Source: an uncultured Pelagibacteraceae bacterium | Lineage (GTDB): Bacteria; Pseudomonadota; Alphaproteobacteria; Pelagibacterales; Pelagibacteraceae | Assembly (NCBI GenBank): GCA_902626185.1 | Contig: CACOEA010000002.1 | Location: 24,409-88,408, forward strand | DNA: 64,000 nucleotides | Direction: 5' to 3' | Part shown: positions 1-9,265 of the stretch, piece by piece | Position numbering within the stretch: the stretch's first letter is position 1 | Layout: each line of letters begins with the position of its first letter | Notes under the pieces: generated by a model | Told to the model about the DNA's origin: nothing | What the model saw: only the letters and a program-made list of their open reading frames with translations | Database searches by the model: none | Translations under genes and position numbers: made by a program

Positions 1-323
1 ATCTTTTTAATACAGTCGTATCCAAAAAAACTATTAATTTTGTCTATAATTTCTTTTTTTGAGTATTCGATCTCTAACTCTTTGCCATGAAGTACATTTA
101 GCACTAAAGTACCATTTTTCATTTCTTTACCCATTTTGACTGTAATTGGATAACTTGAGTCTGAAATTTTTTTTGTTACCATTTTTGTCCAGTTATCAAC
201 AATATTAGAATAGTTATAACCACTCTTCTTCAAATATTTTTTTAATGTTTTAGGAATAGCGCTTGAAAAAGGCCGTAACCCTTGTGTGAAAATCTTTAAT
301 TTACTATTCTCTCGGTTATGCAT
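1..323 (-). CDS. DUF721 (DciA-like) domain protein, partial; runs off the left edge
   Basis: Not in the ORF track because it is open at the window edge. My translation from the ATG at 323: MHNRENSKLKIFTQGLRPFSSAIPKTLKKYLKKSGYNYSNIVDNWTKMVTKKISDSSYPITVKMG...GTLVLNVLHGKELEIEYSKKEIIDKINSFFGYDCIKK. DUF721-like; adjacent to mutY. Confidence 0.75.
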   Translation of the reverse strand, partial: MHNRENSKLKIFTQGLRPFSSAIPKTLKKYLKKSGYNYSNIVDNWTKMVTKKISDSSYPITVKMGKEMKNGTLVLNVLHGKELEIEYSKKEIIDKINSFFGYDCIKK

Positions 324-1319
324 TTTAATACTAATTTATCAAATAAAATTCTAGGTTGGTATGATAATAATAAACGCAACCTCCCATGGCGTGTTAGCAA
401 AAAATCAAAAAAAAAGCTTTATTACAGACTTTTAAGTGAATTTATGCTCCAACAAACTCAAGTAAAAACAGTTATTCCATATTTTGATAGATTTACAAAA
501 AAATATAAAACTTTAAAGGATTTATCAAAATCTAGTGAAAAAGAAATCCTAAAATTGTGGGAAGGACTTGGTTATTATAGAAGAGCAAGGAATTTATTAA
601 AATGTTCTAAATTATTAGTAAAAAATTATAATTTTAAACTTCCTAAAACTATTAATGAAATCAAACAACTTCCTGGAATTGGAGAATATACTGGCAATGC
701 TTTATTAGGATTGGTGCATGATCAGCCTACTATTGCTATTGACGGTAACGTGAAAAGAATATTTTCAAGATTATTAAATAAAGAAGTAAAAAAAGTTAAT
801 TTCGAAAAAATAATTTTATTGAATAAAAGTAAGCTTTTCAAAACAAATCGAAATTCAGATTTTGTTGAGGGAATAATGGAATTTGGAGCATTAGTGTGTA
901 AGCCAAAAAACCCAAATTGTGTATCATGTTGTTTGAAGAAAACGTGCAAGTACTTTAAATCTTCAAATAAAATTAAAGCGTCAAAAAAAAAAATGGTAAA
1001 GAAAAAAGATTACAATATTTTTTGTTACATTAATAAGAGTAAACAAATAGCATTAACCAAAAAAAACCAATTAGGTTTTCTTAAAAATTTCAATCTTCCT
1101 AGAATTGAAGAGACAAATTGTTTTGTTGATACTAAAAATTGGAAATTTTTAAAGAAATATAAAAACTCGATATCAAATTTAGAATTAAATATAAATTTAT
1201 ATTATAAGTTTTCAGATAAAATTCCATCTTCGTATAATTGGTATTCTCTAGAGAACAATAAAGAATTTGTTCCGAGTTTTACTAAAAAAGTATTCAGACA
1301 AGTTTCAACTTTATTTTAA
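318..1319 (+). CDS. mutY: A/G-specific adenine DNA glycosylase
   Basis: HhH-GPD motif LPGIGEYTGNALLG, 4Fe-4S C-x6-C-x2-C-x5-C (CKPKNPNCVSCCLKKTC), FMLQQTQV. Confidence 0.95.
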   Translation: MHFNTNLSNKILGWYDNNKRNLPWRVSKKSKKKLYYRLLSEFMLQQTQVKTVIPYFDRFTKKYKTLKDLSKSSEKEILKLWEGLGYYRRARNLLKCSKLLVKNYNFKLPKTINEIKQLPGIGEYTGNALLGLVHDQPTIAIDGNVKRIFSRLLNKEVKKVNFEKIILLNKSKLFKTNRNSDFVEGIMEFGALVCKPKNPNCVSCCLKKTCKYFKSSNKIKASKKKMVKKKDYNIFCYINKSKQIALTKKNQLGFLKNFNLPRIEETNCFVDTKNWKFLKKYKNSISNLELNINLYYKFSDKIPSSYNWYSLENNKEFVPSFTKKVFRQVSTLF

Positions 1320-2452
1320 TGAAAAAAAAAATTGCAATAATTGGAGCTGGAATTGCTGGATTGACTTTAGCTAATTTAATAAAAAAATTTACAGACCATG
1401 AATTCATGGTTTATGAAAGAGAAGAAAGTTTATCTCTTGAAGAGGGTTACGGTATTCAATTAGCAATAAATAGTGTAAAAATTTTGAGTCAAATTAACTT
1501 TAATAAAATAAATGATGAAAATGTATTTTATCCAAAAACAATAGATTTTTATAATATTCAAAATGAAAAAATATGTGATTTAAATTTATCTAAATTTAAT
1601 AGTATCGACTCAAAATATACCACTCTTAAAAGATCAACTTTAATTGAATTTCTAAAAGAAGATATTTATACTCAGCATTTAAGATTTGGAAAAAAAATAA
1701 AAGAAGTATCAGAATTAAAAGATAAAGTTTTAATAAAATTTGATGATAACACAAATGATCTTGTGGATTTCGTGGTTGCTGCTGATGGAATATTTTCTAA
1801 TACAAGATCTTTTTTTGAAAAGAAAAAAATAGAGCCAAAATTTAAGAAAGCTGTAGCTGTAAGACTAATATTAAATTCGAAATCTGAATTAGATATAAAT
1901 GAGGAAAATATTAGTTTAATGCTAGGAAGTAACAGTCATATTGTTCTTTATCCAATAAATAAAAAAAAAGAACTTAATATGGTTTGTATAATGAGATGTA
2001 AAAAATATGAACCTGATAATATCAAACATTTAATTCAAGAAATAGTTTTAAAACAAAATCCAAAATTAAAAAATATATTTGAGAATGAAATTAAAACATG
2101 GCCTTTATATTTTAGTCCAAAAATAATTCCTTCTTCTAATAAAAAGGTATTTTATATTGGAGATGCTTTTAATGGGTTTTTGCCAACACTCGCACAAGGT
2201 GCTGGACAGTCTATAGAAAGTGCTTATGAAATATTCAATTTGTTGACAAAAGATAAGCTTGATAAAGAAAATAATTATTTTGAAATTAGATCAAAAAGAG
2301 CAAAAATTATTAGAAGTAGATCAAATTTTAATTTCTTTGCATTTCACTTTTCAAGTAAAATTATGCAAAACGTTAGAAATCTATTTTTGAAGTTTTTGGT
2401 AAAACGTAAATTTTTTGTAAAAAGATACCTAGGTAAAGTTTATAAGAATTAA
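1319..2452 (+). CDS. FAD-dependent monooxygenase (UbiH / salicylate hydroxylase-like)
   Basis: N-terminal GAGIAGLTLA dinucleotide-binding motif; YIGDAFNGFLPTLAQGAGQSIESA (GD motif). Confidence 0.85.
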   Translation: MKKKIAIIGAGIAGLTLANLIKKFTDHEFMVYEREESLSLEEGYGIQLAINSVKILSQINFNKINDENVFYPKTIDFYNIQNEKICDLNLSKFNSIDSKYTTLKRSTLIEFLKEDIYTQHLRFGKKIKEVSELKDKVLIKFDDNTNDLVDFVVAADGIFSNTRSFFEKKKIEPKFKKAVAVRLILNSKSELDINEENISLMLGSNSHIVLYPINKKKELNMVCIMRCKKYEPDNIKHLIQEIVLKQNPKLKNIFENEIKTWPLYFSPKIIPSSNKKVFYIGDAFNGFLPTLAQGAGQSIESAYEIFNLLTKDKLDKENNYFEIRSKRAKIIRSRSNFNFFAFHFSSKIMQNVRNLFLKFLVKRKFFVKRYLGKVYKN

Positions 2453-3522
2453 ACTTTAGTTTCTGAGATAAATTTTTGTCTTAAACTATCAATTACAACA
2501 GTGGATCCATTAATATTACAATGCCAATAAGTCCAACCATTAAAGCTTTCCGCTCCCATAATTGTTGCTGCCACTTTATGAATTGAGCCTTCTGAATCTT
2601 TATATTTAATACTTCCATCAGCCATAATTTTAGCATTAATCTTTTTTTTAGAGTCAAATAGGGTAGTACCTGGCTTTAATATTCCTAGTTCCACTAAAGA
2701 ACCAAAAGGTATTCTTGGTTTTGATTTATTGTTTTCAATAGTATCTAAATATTCATCCTCAATTACCTTAGTTCTTTTTATTCGTTCACCTGCAGCTTTG
2801 AAATACTTTTTATCTCTTTCTATTCCAAAATATTTTCTACCCAATTTTTTAGCTACTACTGCTGTTGTCCCAGTACCTAAAAATGGATCAAAGATGGCAT
2901 CACCTTTGTTTGTGGTAGCTAAAATAATTCTATGTAAAAGTGCCTCTGGTTTTTGCGTAGAATGAATTTTTTTTCCGTTTTTCTTTAGTCTCTCTTTTCC
3001 GTTACAAATAGGTAATGTCCAGTCTGATCTCATCTGTAAGTCATCATTTAAGCATTTTAACGATTGATAATTAAAAGTATACTTTGATTTTTTATTTTTT
3101 GAAGCCCAGATAAGAGTTTCATGTGCGTTAGTAAATCTAGTTCCTCTAAAATTAGGCATAGGATTATTTTTTCTCCAGATAATATCGTTAAGCAACCAGT
3201 AATCTAAATTTTGCAAGTGGTAACCTAATCTAAAAATATTATGATATGATCCTATTACCCAAATACTTCCATTATCTTTTAGAATTCTTTTACATTCATT
3301 AAGCCAAGTAATGCAGAATTCATCGTAATGTTTGAAACTATTAAATTGATCCCACTTATCATTTACCCCATTCACTTTACTTGCATCTGGACGAGTTAAT
3401 TTTTCTCCTATTTGCATGTTGTAAGGTGGATCAGCAAAAACTAAATCAAAAGACTTATCAGGAATTTTTTTTATTTCCTTTAAACAATCTCCATTAATGA
3501 TTTGGTTTGAAAAATTTAACAT
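2449..3522 (-). CDS. ccrM: Solitary adenine-specific DNA methyltransferase, CcrM type (GANTC)
   Basis: DPPYN motif, FDPFLGTGTTAVVAKKLGR, C-terminal RAMA-like domain; overall CcrM layout. Confidence 0.92.
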   Translation of the reverse strand: MLNFSNQIINGDCLKEIKKIPDKSFDLVFADPPYNMQIGEKLTRPDASKVNGVNDKWDQFNSFKHYDEFCITWLNECKRILKDNGSIWVIGSYHNIFRLGYHLQNLDYWLLNDIIWRKNNPMPNFRGTRFTNAHETLIWASKNKKSKYTFNYQSLKCLNDDLQMRSDWTLPICNGKERLKKNGKKIHSTQKPEALLHRIILATTNKGDAIFDPFLGTGTTAVVAKKLGRKYFGIERDKKYFKAAGERIKRTKVIEDEYLDTIENNKSKPRIPFGSLVELGILKPGTTLFDSKKKINAKIMADGSIKYKDSEGSIHKVAATIMGAESFNGWTYWHCNINGSTVVIDSLRQKFISETKV

Positions 3523-3526
3523 TTTT

Positions 3527-3600
3527 TAGATTCAACTCGAAATTGAATCTAGGGTCAAACCCTTTTGATAATAAAATGAGTCCTCTTGTGTTAGAGATTC
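3527..3600. promoter_or_regulatory. Cluster of four GANTC sites in the ccrM upstream gap, two in a 9-bp-arm inverted repeat
   Basis: GATTC 3529-3533, GAATC 3545-3549, GAGTC 3578-3582, GATTC 3596-3600; TAGATTCAA (3527-3535) / TTGAATCTA (3543-3551). Confidence 0.6.
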
Positions 3601-4173
3601 TTAGTTCGACAATATCTTGTGTATGGGTTTGAAACCTTTTCTATGATGTGAGGTTACACCGTATTTCTTTAATCCATCTAGGTGAGCTTTAGTACCGTAA
3701 CCAAAATTATTTTCCCAAGCATAATTTGAGAACTTCTCAGATAGCTTAATCATTAAGTTGTCTCTATATACCTTTGCAATAATTGAGGCTGCACTAATTA
3801 CTTTAACTTTTTCATCACCGTTAATTATTGTTTTATAATTTTTTAAGTCACTTGGGGCAAAGTTTCCATCTATTAAGGTTAAATCTGGTTTAACAGTTAA
3901 TTGTTCTAAAGCCCTTTTCATCGATAACAATGAAGCTTGTAAAATATTTAAATCTAGAATTTCATCTACAGATGCTAGTCCAATAGCGTAATAAGAATAA
4001 GATTTTATATGCTCTGAAATTTCTATTCTCTTTTTAAAAGTAATTTTCTTAGAGTCTTTTAAAAGATCTAAGTTTATTCCTTCTTTAAGTATTACAGCAG
4101 CAGAAACTACTGGGCCAGCAAGACATCCTCTTCCAACCTCATCAACTCCTGCAGTGATTAATTTATTTTTCAA
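3601..4173 (-). CDS. rnhB: Ribonuclease HII
   Basis: AGVDEVGRGCLAGPVVSAAVIL, SIIAKVYRD, GYGTKAHLDGLKKYGVTSHHRKGFKP. Confidence 0.95.
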   Translation of the reverse strand: MKNKLITAGVDEVGRGCLAGPVVSAAVILKEGINLDLLKDSKKITFKKRIEISEHIKSYSYYAIGLASVDEILDLNILQASLLSMKRALEQLTVKPDLTLIDGNFAPSDLKNYKTIINGDEKVKVISAASIIAKVYRDNLMIKLSEKFSNYAWENNFGYGTKAHLDGLKKYGVTSHHRKGFKPIHKILSN

Positions 4174-4181
4174 TTTATCTG

Positions 4182-4871
4182 TTAGATTTTTTTATCTCTT
4201 ATCATTTTTAAGTCAATCCAAGCCATCTTTTTTTGTAATGGCTGTCTCATTAAAAAAGCTGGGTGAAATGTAACAATTACTGAAGTTTTGCAGCTCCCAA
4301 ACTTTTTTTCAATCCATTTTCCTCTCATTTTAGATATAACAACTTCATTCCCAATTAATGCGTTCATAGCTGTACTTCCAAGCAAGACTAAGATCTTTGG
4401 ATTTATAATTTCAATATGTTTCGTTATAAATGGAAGATATCTTTTAATTTCCTCATCAGTCGGCCTTCTGTTATCTGGCGGTCGGTAATTTATAATATTA
4501 GATATATAGACTTTCTTTCTATCCAAATTTATTGACTTCAACATTTTATCCAACAAAATTCCAGCTCTTCCAACAAAAGGTAGTCCCTCAAGATCCTCAT
4601 TAGCCCCTGGAGCTTCACCAATAAGCATAATCTTTGATTTTGGGTTACCATCACAAAATACAATATTTTTAGCCTGTTTTTTTAAATCACAATTTTTAAT
4701 ATTAATGATTGATTTTTTTAATATATCTAAGCTTTTAAGTTTATCCTCCGATATTTCAAAATTGTCTTTTTGAAATCTATTTATTGCCTTATTATTGTAA
4801 ATTAAATTAAAATTTATTAGATTGTAATATTTTAATAACTTAATTGTTTTACTATTAATTTTTTTAATCAT
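4182..4871 (-). CDS. Uracil-DNA glycosylase, family 4/5-like
   Basis: GEAPGANEDLEGLPFVGRAGILLDKML and VTFHPAFLMRQP motifs. Confidence 0.9.
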   Translation of the reverse strand: MIKKINSKTIKLLKYYNLINFNLIYNNKAINRFQKDNFEISEDKLKSLDILKKSIINIKNCDLKKQAKNIVFCDGNPKSKIMLIGEAPGANEDLEGLPFVGRAGILLDKMLKSINLDRKKVYISNIINYRPPDNRRPTDEEIKRYLPFITKHIEIINPKILVLLGSTAMNALIGNEVVISKMRGKWIEKKFGSCKTSVIVTFHPAFLMRQPLQKKMAWIDLKMIRDKKI

Positions 4872-4879
4872 GGAAACTT

Positions 4880-6574
4880 ATGTACATTATTAGATTTATC
4901 TACAAAATAATATTACGAACATTATTTATCACCATTTTTTTTTCCACACTTCAAGCTAAGAATCTGGATAAATTTGAAAAGGCAAGTTTCATTTCTGATT
5001 ATTTTTCAGGACTTATACTCTTAAATGATAATCAGTATAGCAAATCATATGGTTATTTAAGAAATCTTGAAGGTCTTGAGAGTAATCATCCTAGCTATTC
5101 TATAAAATACTTACACTCGTTGGTTAATCTTGGCAGGTTTAATGAGGCATTTCATTTTTCTAAGAAATTAGAAAAAGCAAGACTAAATAATTTCGAAAGT
5201 GATTTGATCATTGGAATTTATTACTTAAAAGATAAAAATTATTTGTTAGCAAATAAGTATTTTTCTAACTTAAAAGACTATAAAGATAAATCAATACTTG
5301 ATAATTTTATTGTAAATTCACTTTCAAACTGGGTTAACTTTAATGAATTAAGTCTGACTGAAGCTAAAAAAAGAATTGATTTAATTGATCCAAGACTTGA
5401 AAATTTGAAACGTATCCAAAATATTTTTTTACATTGTTTTTTTAAAAGTCCAAAAACTGGATTTTATTTCGAGGACCTCACTTCAAACAAAGAAGTTGAT
5501 TTCTCAAGATATAACTATTTTCATGCAAAATATTTATCAAATAAAAATAAATATGAAGAAGCTAAAATAATAATAGACTCTTCGCTTAAACTGTATCCGA
5601 GAAATCTACTATTAAATCAATTGAAATTAGACCTCGTTAACAAAAAATATAAAAATGAATTCAATTGTGAAAATTTAACGAATGTAGTCGCTGAAATTTT
5701 TTATATTTCAGCAAATGCTTTATCTTTACAAAACTTATATAAATCTTCAAATTTTTATTTAAATTTAGCAAAATTTTTAAATAAAAATTTTTATTCTTTT
5801 GACGCATTATTGGCTGAAAATTTTTTTAAGATTAATAAATTTGATGAAGCAAAAAAAATTTATAATGATATAGGAAGGCACGGCGAAGCTTTTCTTTGGT
5901 ATAGCGCTAAACAAAACGCTAAAATTTTGATTGAGGAAAACAAGGACGAAAAAGCTTTAAAACTTATTAAAAACACTTTCGAAAAGTTATCAAAAAAAGA
6001 TATCTATGAAACGTATGATTTTGCTAGATTTTTAAAAAACAATGACAAATTCGAGGAGTCAATCAAAGTTTATACCAATATAATTAATAAGATAAGTGAA
6101 ACTCATCCTTTGTATCCTGATGTCAAGGATGGTAGGGGCGTTGCTTATGAGAGAATAGGAGAATGGAAGAAAGCTGAAAAAGATTTACTTGCATCTTTAA
6201 AAGTAAGCCCAAACCAAGCTTATGTTATTAATTATCTTGCATACTCATGGATAGAACAAGGAGTTAAAATTGAAAAGTCTTTAAAGATGTTAGAAAAAGC
6301 AAATGACTTAAAAGCTAATGACCCTTACATTATTGATTCTTTAGGATGGGCATTGTTTAAACTTAAAAGATATAAAGACGCAAAACTACAACTACAATCG
6401 GCTGTTGAATTAATGCCTGCTGATCCTGTGGTAAATGATCATTATGGTGATGCACTTTGGATGAATGGAGAAAAAATACAGGCTAGGTATTTTTGGAATT
6501 ATGTATTAAGTCTCGAGGATATCGAAGACGAAATGAAACAAAGTGTCGAAAATAAATTAACTTCTGGCCTTTAA
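4880..6574 (+). CDS. Tetratricopeptide repeat protein, likely exported
   Basis: N-terminal hydrophobic signal-like segment, then TPR units (e.g. AYVINYLAYSWIEQG..., PYIIDSLGWALFKLKRYKDAKLQLQSAVELMPADPVVNDHYGDALW). Confidence 0.85.
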   Translation: MYIIRFIYKIILRTLFITIFFSTLQAKNLDKFEKASFISDYFSGLILLNDNQYSKSYGYLRNLEGLESNHPSYSIKYLHSLVNLGRFNEAFHFSKKLEKARLNNFESDLIIGIYYLKDKNYLLANKYFSNLKDYKDKSILDNFIVNSLSNWVNFNELSLTEAKKRIDLIDPRLENLKRIQNIFLHCFFKSPKTGFYFEDLTSNKEVDFSRYNYFHAKYLSNKNKYEEAKIIIDSSLKLYPRNLLLNQLKLDLVNKKYKNEFNCENLTNVVAEIFYISANALSLQNLYKSSNFYLNLAKFLNKNFYSFDALLAENFFKINKFDEAKKIYNDIGRHGEAFLWYSAKQNAKILIEENKDEKALKLIKNTFEKLSKKDIYETYDFARFLKNNDKFEESIKVYTNIINKISETHPLYPDVKDGRGVAYERIGEWKKAEKDLLASLKVSPNQAYVINYLAYSWIEQGVKIEKSLKMLEKANDLKANDPYIIDSLGWALFKLKRYKDAKLQLQSAVELMPADPVVNDHYGDALWMNGEKIQARYFWNYVLSLEDIEDEMKQSVENKLTSGL

Positions 6575-6579
6575 ATTTA

Positions 6580-7419
6580 ATGATTTTGAAATCTTTTTCA
6601 AAAATAAACTTGTCACTTAATATTAATAAGAAATTTAAGAGGACTAAATTACACGACATTCAAACATATTATTGCTTATTAAACCTTTTTGATTTAATCA
6701 AGATTAGGAAGATCAATGGCAATAAGGATAAAATAAGGTTTTATGGAAAATTTGCTAAATATGTCAATTTGAAAGATAATTCAATAATTAATACATTTAA
6801 AGTTTTAAGAAATGAAAATCTAGTATCAAATTTTTACTCAGTATCAATAAATAAAAAAATACCAGTGTTCGGTGGTATGGGTGGAGGATCTAGTAATGCA
6901 GCATATTTAGCAAGATACTTTATTAAAAAGAGATTTAATAAAAAATTGTTGAAAAAATTTGAACAAAAAATTGGGACAGATTTTAAGTTATTTTTCAGCA
7001 AACAAGGTTTTTTACCAAATTTAGAAGAAGTAATACGATTTAAAAAAAACCATCAATTTTATGTTTTGTTAATATACCCATATATTAGATGTTCATCAAA
7101 GACAGCATATTCAAAAGTAAACAAAAGTTTATTTAAGCCTAAAGAGAAATATTACAGGACCAACAATAAAAAAAAATTCATTGAATTTATATCTAAAAAA
7201 AATAACGCTTTAGAGTTACTCATTAAAAAAAGGTTTAAACGAATAAAAATATTAATAAATGATGTTAGTAAATTACGAGGATGCTATTTTTCAAGAATGA
7301 CCGGATCTGGATCTGTTTGTTATGGTATTTTTCAAAGCAAAAAAACAGCTGATGCTGGGTTAAACTGGATTAGGTCAAAATATCCTAAATATTGGGTTTC
7401 AGTCGCAAAAACTATTTAA
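6580..7419 (+). CDS. ispE: 4-diphosphocytidyl-2-C-methyl-D-erythritol kinase
   Basis: SFSKINLSLNI, IPVFGGMGGGSSNAA GHMP kinase motif, MTGSGSVCYGIF. Confidence 0.92.
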   Translation: MILKSFSKINLSLNINKKFKRTKLHDIQTYYCLLNLFDLIKIRKINGNKDKIRFYGKFAKYVNLKDNSIINTFKVLRNENLVSNFYSVSINKKIPVFGGMGGGSSNAAYLARYFIKKRFNKKLLKKFEQKIGTDFKLFFSKQGFLPNLEEVIRFKKNHQFYVLLIYPYIRCSSKTAYSKVNKSLFKPKEKYYRTNNKKKFIEFISKKNNALELLIKKRFKRIKILINDVSKLRGCYFSRMTGSGSVCYGIFQSKKTADAGLNWIRSKYPKYWVSVAKTI

Positions 7420-7452
7420 ATTTAAATATTTATGATATATCAAAACTTATAT

Positions 7453-7526
7453 TGGGGCATAGCCAAGCGGTAAGGCAGCGGTTTTTGATACCGCCATCCT
7501 AGGTTCGAATCCTAGTGCCCCAGCCA
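7453..7526 (+). tRNA. tRNA-Gln (anticodon TTG), CCA encoded
   Basis: TGGGGCA...TGCCCCA acceptor pairing, GGTTCGAATCC T-loop, anticodon stem-loop gcggtttTTGataccgc, 3' GCCA. Confidence 0.93.
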
Positions 7527-7532
7527 ATAAAT

Positions 7533-8789
7533 ATGTTGAATTCTAAATTAATTCAAAAAATAAGACAAAAATTTTTTCCTTTTTATAAGAATAAAGATTT
7601 AAAATTTGTTTTTAAAAAACTTCAAGAAGATTTCCCCAAAACACCCGTTAACGCTATGTATGTTGGCGGCTGTGTTCGTAAATATTTAATGGGTGAAAAA
7701 ATAGATGATATAGATATCGCAACATCGTTAACACCTGATCAAGTAAAAGAGAAATTTAAAGACACAAAATTCAATGTGATCGATACCGGCATCAAACATG
7801 GAACTGTAACACTTATTTTAGACAAATTAAAATTAGAGTTAACTACGTTAAGAAAAGATATAACCACAGATGGAAGACATGCCGAAGTTGAATATACAGA
7901 TAACTGGAAGGAAGATTCTAATAGGAGAGATTTCACAATTAATGCAATTTATTTAGACACTTATGGCAACATCTTTGATCCACAGTTAGGAAAAAAAGAT
8001 TTAGAAAATAACATTGTAAAATTTATTGGTGATCCTCAAAAAAGAATTGAGGAAGACTATTTAAGAATAGTAAGATTTATAAGGTTTTCAATTGATTTTC
8101 AAAATAAAATTGAAGAATCAACAATCGTAGCACTTAAATTAAATCTAAATGGCATTAAGCAAATTTCTAAAGAGAGAATATTTCTAGAACTGCATAAAAT
8201 TTTGAAATCTAAAAACTTTTATAAACTAGAAAAAAATGAAATTTTAAAAGAAATTTTTTTATTAATTTTCCCAGAATTTAAGTATTTAGAAAGATTAAAG
8301 AAATTAGATATTATTCCTAAAAAACCTTTTATCGATAAAGATGATCTTTTATCAATACTAATAGTTGATGATAAAGATAATCACGAATATTTCTCACACA
8401 AGTATAAGATTTCTAATGACCTGAGAAACAAAATGAATGTATTTGCTCAAAATTTTTTAAATATTAGAGAAAACAAAAATTTTTTTTTAAAAGATCTAAA
8501 AAAGAATATCTTTAATTATGGAAAAAATCACATCAAAGCATTAAATCTATTTAATTTTTTAAATAACAAAAAAATTAAATTAGCAGATTTTTTGAAGATT
8601 TCTAAAATGATAGATGGCACCTCACTCCCCGAGTTCCCAATTGACGGAAACTATCTTAAAGGTAAAGGTATTGAAGAGGGTTTAATAATGGGAAAAGTTT
8701 TGAGACTATTAAAAGAGGAGTGGTTAAAGAACAACTTTGAATTAAAAGAGGAACAAATTTTGAAAATAATTAAAGATAACAGCAACTAA
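7533..8789 (+). CDS. cca: CCA tRNA nucleotidyltransferase / poly(A) polymerase family
   Basis: [58 protein letters not shown]. Track start (GTG 7515) lies inside the tRNA; ATG at 7533 preferred. Confidence 0.9.
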   Translation: MLNSKLIQKIRQKFFPFYKNKDLKFVFKKLQEDFPKTPVNAMYVGGCVRKYLMGEKIDDIDIATSLTPDQVKEKFKDTKFNVIDTGIKHGTVTLILDKLKLELTTLRKDITTDGRHAEVEYTDNWKEDSNRRDFTINAIYLDTYGNIFDPQLGKKDLENNIVKFIGDPQKRIEEDYLRIVRFIRFSIDFQNKIEESTIVALKLNLNGIKQISKERIFLELHKILKSKNFYKLEKNEILKEIFLLIFPEFKYLERLKKLDIIPKKPFIDKDDLLSILIVDDKDNHEYFSHKYKISNDLRNKMNVFAQNFLNIRENKNFFLKDLKKNIFNYGKNHIKALNLFNFLNNKKIKLADFLKISKMIDGTSLPEFPIDGNYLKGKGIEEGLIMGKVLRLLKEEWLKNNFELKEEQILKIIKDNSN

Positions 8790-9262
8790 ATATACTGAAC
8801 ATCTTTTATTTCAAAATTTCTTTCACCCGAAGGAGTATTTACAACAACCATATCACCTTTATTTTTACCGATTAACGCTTTACCAATTGGACTTTTGTAA
8901 AAAATCAAATTTTTTTTAATATCCGCTTCGTCTTGACCAACTAATCTGTAAGAAATTTGTTTATTTGTTTCTAGATCAAAAACATTAATTGTTGAACCAA
9001 AAATTACTTTGCCTTCATTTTCAATTTTCGTAACATCAATCACATTTGCTCTAGCAATTAAATCATTGATAGCCAGCACTCGTCCTTCGATTAAACCTTG
9101 TTGCTCTTTAGCAGCATGGTATTCAGCATTTTCTTTCAGATCACCATGTGATCTCGCTTCAGCTATTGCCTCAACTATTTTTGGTCTTTGAACATTTTTC
9201 AAATCTTCTAACTCAGATTTTAAATTTTCTAGACCTTTAACTGTTATAGGTTCTTTTTCCAT
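8786..9262 (-). CDS. greA: Transcription elongation factor GreA
   Basis: [41 protein letters not shown]. Confidence 0.97.
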   Translation of the reverse strand: MEKEPITVKGLENLKSELEDLKNVQRPKIVEAIAEARSHGDLKENAEYHAAKEQQGLIEGRVLAINDLIARANVIDVTKIENEGKVIFGSTINVFDLETNKQISYRLVGQDEADIKKNLIFYKSPIGKALIGKNKGDMVVVNTPSGERNFEIKDVQYI

Positions 9263-9265
9263 TAT

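Noticed and set aside
7515-7532. Track start (GTG) for the cca ORF
   Set aside because: It lies within the tRNA-Gln 3' end; ATG at 7533 fits the protein and avoids overlap.
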